Position numbers and translations under genes: made by a program | NCBI GenBank assembly: GCA_022710975.1 | Contig: JAKLGA010000005.1 | Location: forward strand, 186,001-250,000 | DNA: 64,000 nt | Source: Myxococcota bacterium | GTDB lineage: Bacteria > Myxococcota > B64-G9 | Direction of reading: 5' to 3' | Part shown: positions 8,724 to 18,317 of the stretch, in pieces | Layout of the letters: each line of letters starts with the position of its first letter | How positions within the stretch are numbered: the first letter of the stretch is position 1 | Notes under the pieces: generated by a model | The model's input: the letters and a program-made list of their open reading frames with translations, nothing else | The model's database searches: none | Told to the model about the DNA's origin: nothing

Positions 8724-10358
8724 ATGAAAGACAGAAAGCTCCTGCTCAGCAGCGTCTGCCAGCCCTTCGGGACCCAGCACGGCGACGGAGAGGGGGTGTC
8801 CTACGAGGGCAGCCACCAGATCATGTGGGCCCAGGGCGTGTTCCGGAGCCGGGCCACCACCACCCAGTGGGGCATCGACTTCATCGCGGCCAACCTCGAG
8901 ATCCCGACGGTCACACTGCACTACCCGACCATGGAGCGGTTCATCGCCGAGATCCGCAAGGGCTACGACTACGTCGGCATCGCCTTCGTGGTCCCGACCT
9001 TCCACAAGCTGCTGCCGATGATCGCCGCCATCCGCGAGCACGCCCCAGGCTCGAAGATCATCCTGGGCGGCTACGGCACCACCATGGGCGAGGAGCTCGC
9101 GCCGCTGGCCGACCACATCTGCCGGGGGGAGGGCGTGGCCTTCATGCGCCAGCTCCTGGGCGAGCCGGTCGACGCGCCCATCGTCCAGCCGGACATCACC
9201 CAGACCCAGTCGCTTTTCTCGCTGCCGATCCTCGGGCAGGTCGGCTACGTCTTCGCCGGCCTGGGCTGTCCCAACGGCTGCGACTTCTGCGCCACGTCGC
9301 ACTACTACAAGCAGCAGCACATCCGCTTCCTGCCCGACGGGCCCTCGATCCTGCGCGCGATCCAGGATCTGCGGGGGATCCACCCCGGGATGACCGACTT
9401 CTGGATCAGCGACGAGGACTTCCTGCTGGACGAGGCGCGCGGGCGGGGCTTCCTGGAGGCCATCCGCGAGTCGGATCTGCCCCCGCTGGCGCTGAGCATC
9501 TTCGGCAGCGTCAAGGCCCTGTCCCAGTACACCGCCAGCGAGCTGGTGGAGATGGGCATCGACTGGGTGTGGATCGGCTACGAGGGGCAGCGGGCCGGCT
9601 ACGCCAAGATGAAGGGCCGGCCCTACCGCGAGCTGTTCGCCGACCTGCACCGGCACGGCATCAGCGTGCTGGCCTCCATGATCATCGGCTTCGACTACCA
9701 GACCCCGGACATCATCCAGGCGGAGTTCGAGGAGCTGATGAGCCTGCGCCCGACCATGTCCCAGTTCCTGATCTACGGCCCGGCCCGGGGCACGCCGGGC
9801 CACGCCCGCCTGGTGGCCGAGGGCCGGCTGCTGCCCGAGGTGGCCAGAGACACGACCAGGCACGACGGGTTCTACTCGGCCTTCAAGCACCCGACCATGC
9901 GGCGGGCCGAGCTGGAGGCGATCCACCGCCGGCTCTACCGCGAGGAGTTCGAGCGCCTGGGCCCCTCGGTGTTCCGGGTGGTGGACGACTACCTGGCGGG
10001 CTACCTGCACCTGCGCGATCACCAGGATCCGCGCGTCCGCGGCAAGGCCGAGAAGTACCGGCAGATCGCGCGCCGCTCGATGGTGCTGCTGCCCGCCAGC
10101 CAGCGACACCTGTCGGCCGCGTCCGCGCAGCGGGTGGGTGAGCTGTTCCAGCGTCTGGTCCAGGAGACCGGGCCGCTGAGCCTCAAGGAGAAGCTGCTGT
10201 CCAGGCTCACGGCCGGGATGATCCGCTACACCGCCTTCAAGCTGCGCCACGGCATCGGCCAGCAGCCCGAGTTCAGCCGGCGCTCGTTCCGCATGGACGA
10301 GCCGCTGTGGATGCCGGCCCCCCTGCAGAGCCCCACCGTCGCCCGGCCCGAGCTGTAG
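8724..10358 (+). CDS. B12-binding domain/radical SAM protein
   Basis: A 544-residue protein with a likely cobalamin-binding N-terminal domain (residues ~1-160, with KIILGGYGTTMGEE in the usual GG position) and a radical SAM domain. The [4Fe-4S] motif CxxxCxxC is C182, C186 and C189 in LGCPNGCDFCATSHYY. Such enzymes use a 5'-deoxyadenosyl radical with cobalamin for methylations, ring changes or related steps. The alpha-helical C-terminal ~150 residues are not recognised. ATG 8724-8726 follows CGGAGGAGA; the open frame extends far upstream but overlaps cheY on the other strand. The gene stands alone between divergent and unrelated neighbours, so the substrate cannot be inferred. Confidence 0.85.
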   Translation: MKDRKLLLSSVCQPFGTQHGDGEGVSYEGSHQIMWAQGVFRSRATTTQWGIDFIAANLEIPTVTLHYPTMERFIAEIRKGYDYVGIAFVVPTFHKLLPMIAAIREHAPGSKIILGGYGTTMGEELAPLADHICRGEGVAFMRQLLGEPVDAPIVQPDITQTQSLFSLPILGQVGYVFAGLGCPNGCDFCATSHYYKQQHIRFLPDGPSILRAIQDLRGIHPGMTDFWISDEDFLLDEARGRGFLEAIRESDLPPLALSIFGSVKALSQYTASELVEMGIDWVWIGYEGQRAGYAKMKGRPYRELFADLHRHGISVLASMIIGFDYQTPDIIQAEFEELMSLRPTMSQFLIYGPARGTPGHARLVAEGRLLPEVARDTTRHDGFYSAFKHPTMRRAELEAIHRRLYREEFERLGPSVFRVVDDYLAGYLHLRDHQDPRVRGKAEKYRQIARRSMVLLPASQRHLSAASAQRVGELFQRLVQETGPLSLKEKLLSRLTAGMIRYTAFKLRHGIGQQPEFSRRSFRMDEPLWMPAPLQSPTVARPEL

Positions 10359-10419
10359 ACCGGCCGGCGGGTCCTGTCCGCCTTGTGGTCGGGTCGGCCG
10401 GGGTGCTAGCATCCGGCGC

Positions 10420-12009
10420 GTGGCCCCACGTCTGCCAAGCGCGCGCCCCCGGGTGCTGGTCATCGACGACAACCCGGACTCCCGGGAGTACCTCGAGGCC
10501 TGCCTGGAGGCCGATCCGTACGACGTGCACTCGGCCGCGGGCGGCAAGGCCGGCCTGGAGGCGTTGCGGGCCGATCGCCCGGACGCGGTGCTGCTCGATC
10601 TCGGCCTGACCGACATGCCGGGCATCGAGGTGCTGCGCGCCATCAAGACCGATCCGCTCACCCGGCGCATCCCGGTCCTGGCGCTGACCGTCGCCAGCGA
10701 CGAGCGCTACCTGGCCGCCACCTTCGAGGCCGGCGCGGACGATTACCTGCTGAAGCCCTTCCGGCGCATGGAGCTGGTGGCCCGCCTGCGGGCGCGCATC
10801 GCCGCCAGCCGCGGGCTGTCCCCGGACGCCTCCAGCCACGAGGCGCTGCTCGAGCTCACCCGGCTGCTGGCCTCGTCGCTCGAGATGAGCGAGCTGCTGC
10901 ACCTGGTGGCCGCGCGGACCGCCGAGGCCCTGCAGGTGGACCGCTGCGCGGTGGTGTTCCTGGAGCCGGACGGCGAGCGGGCCGTGGTGGCCGCGGCCAG
11001 CGAGGACGCCACGGTGCACGGGCTGCCCATCCACCTCAAGGACTACCCCGAGATCCGCGAGGTGGTGCGCACCGGCCGTCCGCTGGTGGTCGGCCGGGTG
11101 GAGGAGCACGAGTCGCTGCAGGGCATCCTGCCGCTGCTGGCCACCAAGCGCATCGGCTCGCTGGCGCTGTTCCCCATGTCGCGCGGCCAGGCAGTGGACG
11201 GGGTGCTGTTCCTGCGCTCGGAGCGGTTCCAGCGCCCGCTCGAAGGGCCGGATCTGTTCTTCGCCGACGCGGTGGCCTCGGCGGTGGCGCTGGCGGTGCG
11301 CAACGTCCGGGTGGCCGAGGAGCTCCGCCGCACCAAGCAGTTCATGGAGCTGCTGATCGACAGTTCGACCGACGCCATCCTGGCCACCGACCCGCGCGGC
11401 GTGATGCTGATCTTCAACCAGGGCGCCGAGCGCCTGCTGGGCTGGCAGGCGGCCGAGGTGATCGGCAAGCTCGGCGTGGCCCAGTTCTTCCCCTCCGGGC
11501 CGGGCCAGCCCCTGACCCGGCTGCTGCCCGGAGACAGCGCGGAGGGCTCGGTCGCCGCCACCACCCGCCGCCAGGACGTGGTCGCCAAGAACGGGGAGGT
11601 GATCCCCGTGCAGCTCACCGCCTGGAGCGTGACGGACTCGGGCCGCGAGGTGGCCACCGCCGCCATCCTGGTCGATCTGCGCGAGCGGCTGCGCATCGAG
11701 CGCAAGCTCAGCCAGGCCCAGGACAAGATCATGCGCTCCGAGCAGCAGGCCGTGCTGGCCGAGCTGGCCGGGGCCATGGCCCACGAGCTGAACCAGCCGC
11801 TGACCTCCATCCTGGGCTACGCCGAGATGGCCAAGCGCAAGCGCGGGGACGTGGGCGAGGTCGGCCGCATCGTGGACATCGTCATCGCCGAGGCCGAGCG
11901 CATGGCGGACCTGGTGCGCAAGATCGGGCGCATCACCAAGTACGAGACCAAGTCCTACGTCGGCGAGCAACGCATCGTCGACCTGGAGAAGTCGTCCGAG
12001 CCGGACTGA
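10420..12009 (+). CDS. Receiver-GAF-PAS-HisKA signalling protein lacking an ATPase domain
   Basis: A 529-residue cytoplasmic protein. It starts with a receiver domain (RVLVIDDNPDSREYL; phospho-acceptor D60 in LLDLGLTDMPG; YLLKPFRRMEL). A GAF domain (~145-300), a PAS domain (~310-425; LIDSSTDAILATDPRGVMLIFNQG) and a HisKA dimerisation domain follow. The HisKA box is LAGAMAHELNQPLTSILGYAEM, with its His near 454. The chain then stops: no N, G1 or G2 box follows, and the 100 bases before the next gene hold no remnant of one. The frame is intact, so this looks like a designed short form and not a frameshift. It cannot bind ATP in the usual way. The next gene encodes a complete kinase that could phosphorylate it or form mixed dimers with it. 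Translation starts at GTG 10420. Confidence 0.88.
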   Translation: MAPRLPSARPRVLVIDDNPDSREYLEACLEADPYDVHSAAGGKAGLEALRADRPDAVLLDLGLTDMPGIEVLRAIKTDPLTRRIPVLALTVASDERYLAATFEAGADDYLLKPFRRMELVARLRARIAASRGLSPDASSHEALLELTRLLASSLEMSELLHLVAARTAEALQVDRCAVVFLEPDGERAVVAAASEDATVHGLPIHLKDYPEIREVVRTGRPLVVGRVEEHESLQGILPLLATKRIGSLALFPMSRGQAVDGVLFLRSERFQRPLEGPDLFFADAVASAVALAVRNVRVAEELRRTKQFMELLIDSSTDAILATDPRGVMLIFNQGAERLLGWQAAEVIGKLGVAQFFPSGPGQPLTRLLPGDSAEGSVAATTRRQDVVAKNGEVIPVQLTAWSVTDSGREVATAAILVDLRERLRIERKLSQAQDKIMRSEQQAVLAELAGAMAHELNQPLTSILGYAEMAKRKRGDVGEVGRIVDIVIAEAERMADLVRKIGRITKYETKSYVGEQRIVDLEKSSEPD

Positions 12010-12109
12010 GACGGTGGACCCACCCCGCCCCCGGCGCGCCAGGCCGGCGGCGGGCAGGACAGGAAGGAGGCATCCGCGGAATCCGGGGGGGCAAACCGGA
12101 TGCGCGAGG

Positions 12110-13789
12110 ATGCTGGAGCCCGGATACGACCCCATCGACGAGGCCAACGAGCGGCTGCGCAACGCGCTGACGCAGTTGAAGCAGGCCCGCTTGGTGCAGA
12201 AGGTGTTCATGGGCCTGGGCAAGGCGCTCACCCTGGGCGCCAGCCAGGAGGACATCCTGGGCACCATCGTGGAGGCGGTGCGATCCTTGTTCCCGGAAGC
12301 CTACTACCTGGTGCAGCTCGCGGACCCCAAGAGCCTGCTGCCCACCCTGGTGGAGCACCACGGCCCGCTGGCCGAGGGCGCGGCCCAGCACATCCACCTC
12401 AGCCGCTCGGCGGTGGCCAAGACCCAGCTCGACGACGCGCACCCCGAGTTCCGCAACATCGTCTGCTGGGAGCGCCTGGAGCGGCTGTTCGAGGGCACCA
12501 GCCACGCCATCCACGTTCCGCTGGCGGCCGACAACCAGCTCTTCGGTGCGGTGCAGGTCGAGGGCACCGAGGCTGCCCCGCTGGGTGACGACGACGAGGT
12601 GCTGCTGATCTCGCTCGCCAACCAGCTCGCGCTCTCGCTCCGCAACCAGCGCCTGCTGGAGGAGACCGCCTTCCTCAAGGACTACCTGGCCAGCATCCTG
12701 GAGCAGGCCAACGCGCTGATCGTGGTGACCGACATCAACCGCCAGATCCTGGTGTTCAACCAGGCCCTGGAGCGGCTGCTGGGCTTCCCCAAGGAGGAGG
12801 TGCTGGGCACCGACGTCTTCCTGTGGATCCCGGCCGAGGATCAGGCCCGCTTCGCCGAGGCCATCTCGGCCACCCTGTCCGGCCAGGCGGACGGCGGCGC
12901 GGTCGAGAGCCGTATGCGCGGGCGGGGCGGGGAGCCGATCCAGATCCAGTGGAGCCTGTCGGCGCTGCGCGACCAGCAGGGCGAGGTGGACAGCCTCATC
13001 CTGGTCGGGCGCGACATGACCCAGGTGCGCGCGCTCGAGCGCCAGATCATCGAGGCCGAGAAGATGGCCTCCCTCGGCAAGCTGGCCGCCGGGGTGGTGC
13101 ACGAGCTGAACAACCCGCTCACCTCCATCAGCGTGTACTCCGAGTACATCCTCAAGAAGATGCGCAGCGGCCAGGTGGGCCCCGGAGACGACGACAAGCT
13201 GGAGAAGGTGCTGGAGGGCGCGCACCGCATCCAGAAGCTGACCCGGGATCTGGTGTCCTACGGCCGGCCCTCGTCGGAGGAGCCAGAGCCGCTGCAGCTC
13301 AACGACCTGGTGGCCCAGGGCCTGAGCTTCTGCGAGCACATCATCCGCAAGCACGACGTGGAGGTCAGCCAGGATCTGTGCCGCGAGCTGCCGCTCATCC
13401 AGGGCAACCGCAACCAGCTCCTGCAGGTGCTCATCAACCTGGTGACCAACGCCTGCCAGGCCATGGAGGGCGGCGGTCAGCTCGGCCTGACCACCCGCCC
13501 CGGCCCGGGCGAGACCGTCGAGTTCCTGGTGGCCGACACCGGCGTGGGCATCCCGGCCAAGGACCTGCAACGCATCTTCGAGCCGTTCTTCACCACCAAG
13601 TCCGCCGGGGTGGGTACGGGGCTCGGGCTGAGCATCGTCAGCCGCATCGTCGAGCACCACCGGGGAACGATCTGCGTGGACAGCGAGCCCGGCGCGGGCG
13701 CCACATTCAGCGTGCGCTTGCCGGCCCGACCCTCGCCGCCCGAGGCGCCGCCGCCGGCGGGCGAGACGGACGGCCAGGAGACGCTGTGA
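12110..13789 (+). CDS. GAF-PAS sensor histidine kinase
   Basis: A 559-residue cytoplasmic histidine kinase with no membrane segment. A GAF domain (~40-190) is followed by a PAS domain (~200-315; ILEQANALIVVTDINRQILVFNQ). The HisKA box is GKLAAGVVHELNNPLTSIS, with its His near 333, and the HATPase domain carries N box LVTNACQAMEGGG, G1 VADTGVGIP and G2 GVGTGLGLS. ATG 12110-12112 was chosen because the GAF-associated helix starts shortly after it; a 5' extension to 12014 in the same frame has no recognisable content. The TGA overlaps the GTG start of the sigma-54 activator (GTGA at 13786-13789), so the two are made together. It is a likely signalling partner of the ATPase-less protein encoded before it. 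Confidence 0.92.
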   Translation: MLEPGYDPIDEANERLRNALTQLKQARLVQKVFMGLGKALTLGASQEDILGTIVEAVRSLFPEAYYLVQLADPKSLLPTLVEHHGPLAEGAAQHIHLSRSAVAKTQLDDAHPEFRNIVCWERLERLFEGTSHAIHVPLAADNQLFGAVQVEGTEAAPLGDDDEVLLISLANQLALSLRNQRLLEETAFLKDYLASILEQANALIVVTDINRQILVFNQALERLLGFPKEEVLGTDVFLWIPAEDQARFAEAISATLSGQADGGAVESRMRGRGGEPIQIQWSLSALRDQQGEVDSLILVGRDMTQVRALERQIIEAEKMASLGKLAAGVVHELNNPLTSISVYSEYILKKMRSGQVGPGDDDKLEKVLEGAHRIQKLTRDLVSYGRPSSEEPEPLQLNDLVAQGLSFCEHIIRKHDVEVSQDLCRELPLIQGNRNQLLQVLINLVTNACQAMEGGGQLGLTTRPGPGETVEFLVADTGVGIPAKDLQRIFEPFFTTKSAGVGTGLGLSIVSRIVEHHRGTICVDSEPGAGATFSVRLPARPSPPEAPPPAGETDGQETL

Positions 13790-16557
13790 GCGAGCCCGCC
13801 CCCAGCGCCGACCCGCGCGGTCGGCACTCGCTGTTCTGGCGGTTCCTGGGGGCCTTCCTGCTGGTGTCCGTGCTGCCGCTGGCCGGCGTGCAGGTGCTGG
13901 TCGGCCTGCAGCTCGAGGGCATCCGCGAGGCGGTCGACCAGGGCAGCCGGGCCTACGAGCTGAAGGCCGAGCGGCTGGCCGGACGCGTGGCCGCCTTCCT
14001 GCGCGCCTGCGAGGCGGACCTGCGCGCCCTGGCCGCGCTGCCGCGCAGCGATGAGGCCTACCAGCGCTTCGCCCGCGAGCGCACCCGCGAGGTGTGGGTG
14101 CGCTCCGGCACCGACGACAACCCGCGCGAGGAGCGCGGGACCTCACCGCTGTACCGCGAGGTGGCCTTCGCCGACGCCACGGGCCAGGAGCAGGTGCTCA
14201 TCGCGCGCGGCCGCCCCATGGGGCCCGCCCAGCGGCGGCTGGTGAGCGACCCCGCCCAGACCACCTACCGCTCCGAGACCTACTTCCAGGACGCGCTCGA
14301 CCAGCCGCCGGGCGAGATCTGGGTCAGCCACCTGACCGGCTTCCAGCTCACCAAGGTGCAGCAGCTCGGGCTGGAGCGGCTGCTGGCCCAGATGAAGGGC
14401 AAGGACCCGCAGACCCGGGCCATGTACCGCTACCTGCTGTACGAGCTCCTGCGGGCCGGCGGGGCGCTGGAGTACTCCAGCTCCTTCCAGGAGAAGGACC
14501 GCACCATGCTGGTCTACCGGGTGCCCGGGGAGGACTCGCGGGTGCTGGTGGAGGAGCCCCAGGGCGTCACCCCGGCCCAGATCCAGGCCCGCGAGCTGGA
14601 GCTGAAGGAGTTCATCAAGCGCCTGGAACCCGAGGACGTGGTGGAGGGCGAGCGCTACGACGGGGTGATCCGCTTCGCGCTGGCGGTGCGCGGGCCGGAC
14701 GGCAAGCCCGAGGGCGTGGTCAGCCTGGCGCTCGACCACGTGCACCTCATGCAGCTCACCCAGCACTTCAAGGCCATGGAGGAGGACGTCACCGTCTTCG
14801 CCGGCTACCGGGACGCCGACTACACCTACCTGTTCGACGACGAGGGCTGGATCATCACGCACCCCAAGCAGTACGAGATCCGCGGGCTCGACCACCTGGG
14901 CCAGCCGGTCCCGCCCTACACGCCCCGCTCGCTCAAGGCCGAGGTGCTCATCGGCCGGACGCCGGTCAACCTGCTCGAGCTCGACTGGAAGATGGGCGAG
15001 GGCTACCACGCGCTGGTGCTGGAGACCCGCGCCGGGCGCACCGGCATCGCCACCAGCAACAACCTGGGCGGCGTGCTGCGCACCCGCGTCTACAGCCCGA
15101 TCTTCTACGACCGCGGGGTCTACAAGAAGTACGGCATCTTCGGCGGCGTGATGATGGGCACCCGGGTGGACAAGTTCATCGAGGTGCTGCGCCAGATCAA
15201 CGGCGCCATCGGCACCCGCACCCTGCAGGCCCGGCGCGCGACCCTCGGCCCCATGCTGGCCGTGCTGGTCCTGGTGCTGCTGCTGTCGGTGGCGCTCGCC
15301 CGCAGCCTGGTGCGGCCCATCCGCGCCCTGGGGGAGGTGGCCCAGCGCATCGGCGCGGGGGAGCTCGCCACGCCCATCCCGGCCACAGAGCGTACCGACG
15401 AGCTGGGGGAGCTGGCCCAGGCCTTCGGCGGCATGACCCGCTCGCTGCAGGCCACCATCCAGGAGCTCGAGGCCCGGGCCGGCGAGCTCAAGCAGGCGCA
15501 GCAGAAGCTGCTCGAGTCCGAGCGCGACAAGCAGCGCGCGCTGGAGCGCGAGCTGGCCGAGCTGCAGCAGGAGGTGGCCCGGGCCACCTTCGCCAACATG
15601 CTGGGCGACAGCCCTGGCATGCGGCGCGTGCGGGAGGAGATCGTGCGGGTGGCCCCCAGCACCGCGACGGTGCTGGTGCTGGGAGAGAACGGCACCGGCA
15701 AGGAGCTGGTGGCCGAGGCCATCCACCGCAACAGCCCGCGCCGGGACAGGCGCTTCCTCAAGGTGAACTGCGCCGCCTTCAACGACAACCTGCTGGAGAG
15801 CGAGCTGTTCGGCCACATGAAGGGCGCCTACACCGGGGCCAGCGCCAGCCGCAAGGGCCTGTTCGAGATGGCCGACGGCGGCACGCTGCTGCTCGACGAG
15901 GTGGGCGACATGTCGCTCGAGATGCAGAAGAAGCTGCTGCGCACGCTCCAGGAGGGAGAGATCGTGCCGGTCGGCTCCACCCGCGTGCTCAGGGTGGACG
16001 TGCGCCTCCTCGCCGCCACCAACCGCGATCTGGCCCAGCGCATGCGCGAGGGCGCGTTCCGCGAGGATCTCTACCACCGGCTCAACGTGATCCAGATCCG
16101 GGTGCCGCCGCTCCGGGAGCGGCGCGAGGACATCCCGCTGCTCGCCCGCTTCTTCATCCAGAAGTACGCCGACAAGGAGGGCCGCACCCCGCCGCTGCTG
16201 GATGCCGAGGCCGAGCGCTTCCTGCTCGAGTACGCCTGGCCTGGCAACGTGCGGGAGCTGGAGAACGCCATGGAGCGGGCCGTCATCCGCGCCATCGGAG
16301 CGGTGCTGCGGGTGGCCGACTTCCAGCTCGAGGCAGGTGAGAGCGCCGGCCCGGGAGCCGGAGAGCTCGACAAGGCCCTGGCCGAGGAGCTGAGCCTCGA
16401 TCAGCTCGAGCAGCGCTACATCGAACGGGTCCTGACGCGCTGCGGCGGAAACAAGCGCGCGGCCGCCAGGTTGCTGGGCATCGGCTACAATACCCTCTGG
16501 CGCAAGCTCAAAAAGATGAAGGGCGAGGGCTCGTCCGACCCGCCCGAGATGGAATGA
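13786..16557 (+). CDS. Membrane-anchored sigma-54-dependent activator with periplasmic sensor
   Basis: A 923-residue one-chain sensor and transcription activator. A transmembrane helix (residues ~17-40) leads to a periplasmic region of about 440 residues that resembles a double Cache sensor. A second transmembrane helix (~486-508; [16 protein letters not shown]) is followed by a HAMP domain ([15 protein letters not shown]), a coiled coil and a sigma-54 AAA+ domain. The AAA+ domain has Walker A GENGTGKE, a GAYTGA loop in place of GAFTGA, Walker [10 protein letters not shown] and the R-finger region. A Fis-type HTH ends the chain ([23 protein letters not shown]). There is no receiver domain, so signal input seems direct through the membrane. 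GTG 13786 overlaps the kinase stop. A sigma-54 promoter lies 115 bases after the gene, in front of the DUF6600-like gene. Confidence 0.9.
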   Translation: MSEPAPSADPRGRHSLFWRFLGAFLLVSVLPLAGVQVLVGLQLEGIREAVDQGSRAYELKAERLAGRVAAFLRACEADLRALAALPRSDEAYQRFARERTREVWVRSGTDDNPREERGTSPLYREVAFADATGQEQVLIARGRPMGPAQRRLVSDPAQTTYRSETYFQDALDQPPGEIWVSHLTGFQLTKVQQLGLERLLAQMKGKDPQTRAMYRYLLYELLRAGGALEYSSSFQEKDRTMLVYRVPGEDSRVLVEEPQGVTPAQIQARELELKEFIKRLEPEDVVEGERYDGVIRFALAVRGPDGKPEGVVSLALDHVHLMQLTQHFKAMEEDVTVFAGYRDADYTYLFDDEGWIITHPKQYEIRGLDHLGQPVPPYTPRSLKAEVLIGRTPVNLLELDWKMGEGYHALVLETRAGRTGIATSNNLGGVLRTRVYSPIFYDRGVYKKYGIFGGVMMGTRVDKFIEVLRQINGAIGTRTLQARRATLGPMLAVLVLVLLLSVALARSLVRPIRALGEVAQRIGAGELATPIPATERTDELGELAQAFGGMTRSLQATIQELEARAGELKQAQQKLLESERDKQRALERELAELQQEVARATFANMLGDSPGMRRVREEIVRVAPSTATVLVLGENGTGKELVAEAIHRNSPRRDRRFLKVNCAAFNDNLLESELFGHMKGAYTGASASRKGLFEMADGGTLLLDEVGDMSLEMQKKLLRTLQEGEIVPVGSTRVLRVDVRLLAATNRDLAQRMREGAFREDLYHRLNVIQIRVPPLRERREDIPLLARFFIQKYADKEGRTPPLLDAEAERFLLEYAWPGNVRELENAMERAVIRAIGAVLRVADFQLEAGESAGPGAGELDKALAEELSLDQLEQRYIERVLTRCGGNKRAAARLLGIGYNTLWRKLKKMKGEGSSDPPEME

Positions 16558-16579
16558 GTCCCTATTCCCAAATGGAATG
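16549..16579. promoter_or_regulatory. Candidate enhancer site for the membrane sigma-54 activator
   Basis: ATGGAATG occurs twice (16549-16556 and 16572-16579), and ATTCC at 16564-16568 with GGAAT at 16574-16578 forms an inverted repeat around five bases. The site overlaps the end of the activator gene and lies about 100 bases upstream of the -24 element at 16672, the usual place for a dimeric Fis-type activator to bind. Supported by position and symmetry only. Confidence 0.4.
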
Positions 16580-16671
16580 CCACCGCGTCGCCTTGCTCGA
16601 GGATGTTCCCGGACGATCCATAACCGGCTGATTCAATATCTGATTTCTCCACGGGACGCACCTCGCGAGTG

Positions 16672-16687
16672 CGGCACGGCGGTTGCA
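16672..16687 (+). promoter_or_regulatory. Sigma-54 promoter (-24/-12) of the DUF6600-like gene
   Basis: CGGCACG, four bases, then TTGCA: the only departure from the core consensus TGGCACG-N4-TTGCW is the first base. The invariant GG (16673-16674) and GC (16685-16686) have the correct 12-base step. Transcription would start near 16697, and a GGAGG ribosome binding site precedes the ATG at 16728. It sits directly downstream of a sigma-54 activator gene. Confidence 0.75.
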
Positions 16688-16727
16688 GCGCAACGGGGTG
16701 GATGGTTCGCAAGCCACGGAGGCGAAC

Positions 16728-18257
16728 ATGAACGCTCGAAAGATGCCTTTCCTGGCCGTCCCGGCTCTCCTGGCCCTGGGATTGCTGCCCGCGCAAGGGG
16801 CGCTGGCCCAGACCGAACCGGACGAGTTCCTGGACGATCAGGCTGCGCCTCCGGACAGCGGCTCGGGCGGCGCGGTGTGGGCCGAGGAGGGCGATCGGGT
16901 GGCCTACGACGACGGCGCCGTGGCCGAGGACATGCCCCAGGATCGCCCACCGGTCGAGGGCGAGGTGGACGCGACCTTCTTCTTCGACTACTTGGCTCCC
17001 TACGGCGACTGGATGTGGACCCCCGAGCACGGCTGGGTCTGGCATCCGACCGGCGTGGACACCGACTGGCGGCCCTACTCCACCGGCTACTGGATCAACA
17101 CCGAGTACGGCTGGACCTGGGTGGCCGACGAGCCCTGGGGCTGGGCGCCGTTCCACTACGGGCGCTGGTCCTGGATGGATCCGGTCGGCTGGATCTGGGT
17201 GCCGGGCACCACCTGGGGCCCGGGCTGGGTGATGTGGCGCTACTCGGACACCTACATCGGCTGGGCGCCGCTGCTGGCGGGCTACGACTGGTGGTTCGGC
17301 TGGGCCTTCTACCCGGTGTTCTACTCCCACTGGCTGTTCGAGGAGTGGGGGCACTTCGGCCGGCACCACCACGGCCACCGCCACCACTACAGCGGCCGGG
17401 ATGAGGCCCGCGACCACTTCCGGCACACCTACTTCCCGCGCGGCTGCCGGGACGCCTCGAACCCCGCCTGCCAGCGCGGCCCGGCCAGCCGGCTGGTGGA
17501 GAAGCGCTCGGGCTTCCCGGTCGAGAGGATGCCGGTGCGCAACCTGGCCGCGGAGCCCCGCAAGGTCAGCCGCTCGGAGCTGTCCAGGCTCGGCCTGAAG
17601 GGCAACGAGCTGACCATCTACAAGCCCTCGGTGGGCAAGTCCGGGCTCGGCACCCTGGGTGGCAACCCCTCGAAGCCGGGTGCCCGCCCGCGGGTGATCG
17701 ACTTCGGGATCGCGCCGGACAACTCGCGCGCGCTGCGGCCGGCCGACTCCGACGGGAGCGGGAGCTACGACGGGCTGCGCCGCCGGCCCACCCCCGGCGC
17801 GGACATCGAGCCCAACCGGCCGCCCAAGGTCAGCCGCGACCGTCCGGCCGGGAACCGCATGCCTGGCTCGATCGTCTCCGGTCCCGACGGCATGCGCCCG
17901 GCGCCGAGCAACAACCGCCCGGGCTTCGCGCCCAGCAACAGCCGCCCGGGCTTCGCGCCCAGCAACAACCGCCCGGGCTTCGCGCCCAGCAACAACCGCC
18001 CGGGCTTCGCGCCCAGCAACAACCGCCCGAGCTACTCGCCCGGCCACAACAGCAAGCCCGGCTTCGCCCCCAGCCACAACAAGCCCTCCGGCTCGGGTGA
18101 CCGGCCGTCCTTCAAGCCCTCGAGCAGCGGCTCGCGCGACAGCGGCCACCGCTCGTCCTCGGGCGGCGGGGGCGGCGGCCACCGGTCGTCGTCCGGCGGC
18201 GGCGGCAGCAAGGGCTCGTCCTCCGGCGGCCACTCCTCCGGCGGCAAGCGCAAGTAG
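16728..18257 (+). CDS. Secreted Trp/Tyr-rich DUF6600-like protein with Asn-Pro repeat tail
   Basis: A 509-residue exported protein. A signal peptide (MNARKMPFLAVPALLALG, cut near ALAQ) leads to an acidic stretch. Residues ~85-205 are a DUF6600-like domain made of repeated aromatic strands such as YGDWMWTPEHGWVW, PWGWAPFHYGRW and GWIWVPGTTWGPGWV. A His-rich patch (RHHHGHRHHYS) follows. The C-terminal half is low in complexity: five near copies of a nine-residue FAPSNNRPG unit, then Ser/Gly-rich sequence ending in basic residues. DUF6600 proteins have no proven biochemical role that I know of; the composition suggests a cell-surface or periplasmic structural protein. The upstream sigma-54 promoter suggests inducible expression under the membrane activator encoded just before it. 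ATG 16728 follows ACGGAGG. Confidence 0.8.
   Translation: MNARKMPFLAVPALLALGLLPAQGALAQTEPDEFLDDQAAPPDSGSGGAVWAEEGDRVAYDDGAVAEDMPQDRPPVEGEVDATFFFDYLAPYGDWMWTPEHGWVWHPTGVDTDWRPYSTGYWINTEYGWTWVADEPWGWAPFHYGRWSWMDPVGWIWVPGTTWGPGWVMWRYSDTYIGWAPLLAGYDWWFGWAFYPVFYSHWLFEEWGHFGRHHHGHRHHYSGRDEARDHFRHTYFPRGCRDASNPACQRGPASRLVEKRSGFPVERMPVRNLAAEPRKVSRSELSRLGLKGNELTIYKPSVGKSGLGTLGGNPSKPGARPRVIDFGIAPDNSRALRPADSDGSGSYDGLRRRPTPGADIEPNRPPKVSRDRPAGNRMPGSIVSGPDGMRPAPSNNRPGFAPSNSRPGFAPSNNRPGFAPSNNRPGFAPSNNRPSYSPGHNSKPGFAPSHNKPSGSGDRPSFKPSSSGSRDSGHRSSSGGGGGGHRSSSGGGGSKGSSSGGHSSGGKRK
17907..18041 (+). repeat. 27-base in-frame tandem repeat (FAPSNNRPG units)
   Basis: About five near-identical 27-base units (CGCCCGGGCTTCGCGCCCAG core) encode FAPSNNRPG or close variants in the tail of the DUF6600-like protein. 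The copies differ at few bases, so the array is recent or kept alike by recombination; copy number may vary between strains. Edges are approximate. Confidence 0.8.
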
Positions 18258-18317
18258 GCCCTCCCCGAGTTCCCTCACCTCGCGCGGTCGAGGTCGGCCC
18301 TGCCCGCTTGCGGTACA

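Noticed and set aside
17907-18041. CRISPR-like array
   Set aside because: The repeats are adjacent, in frame and have no unique spacers; they encode FAPSNNRPG units. The arrays in rpoD, at 33613 and at 49371 were rejected likewise.
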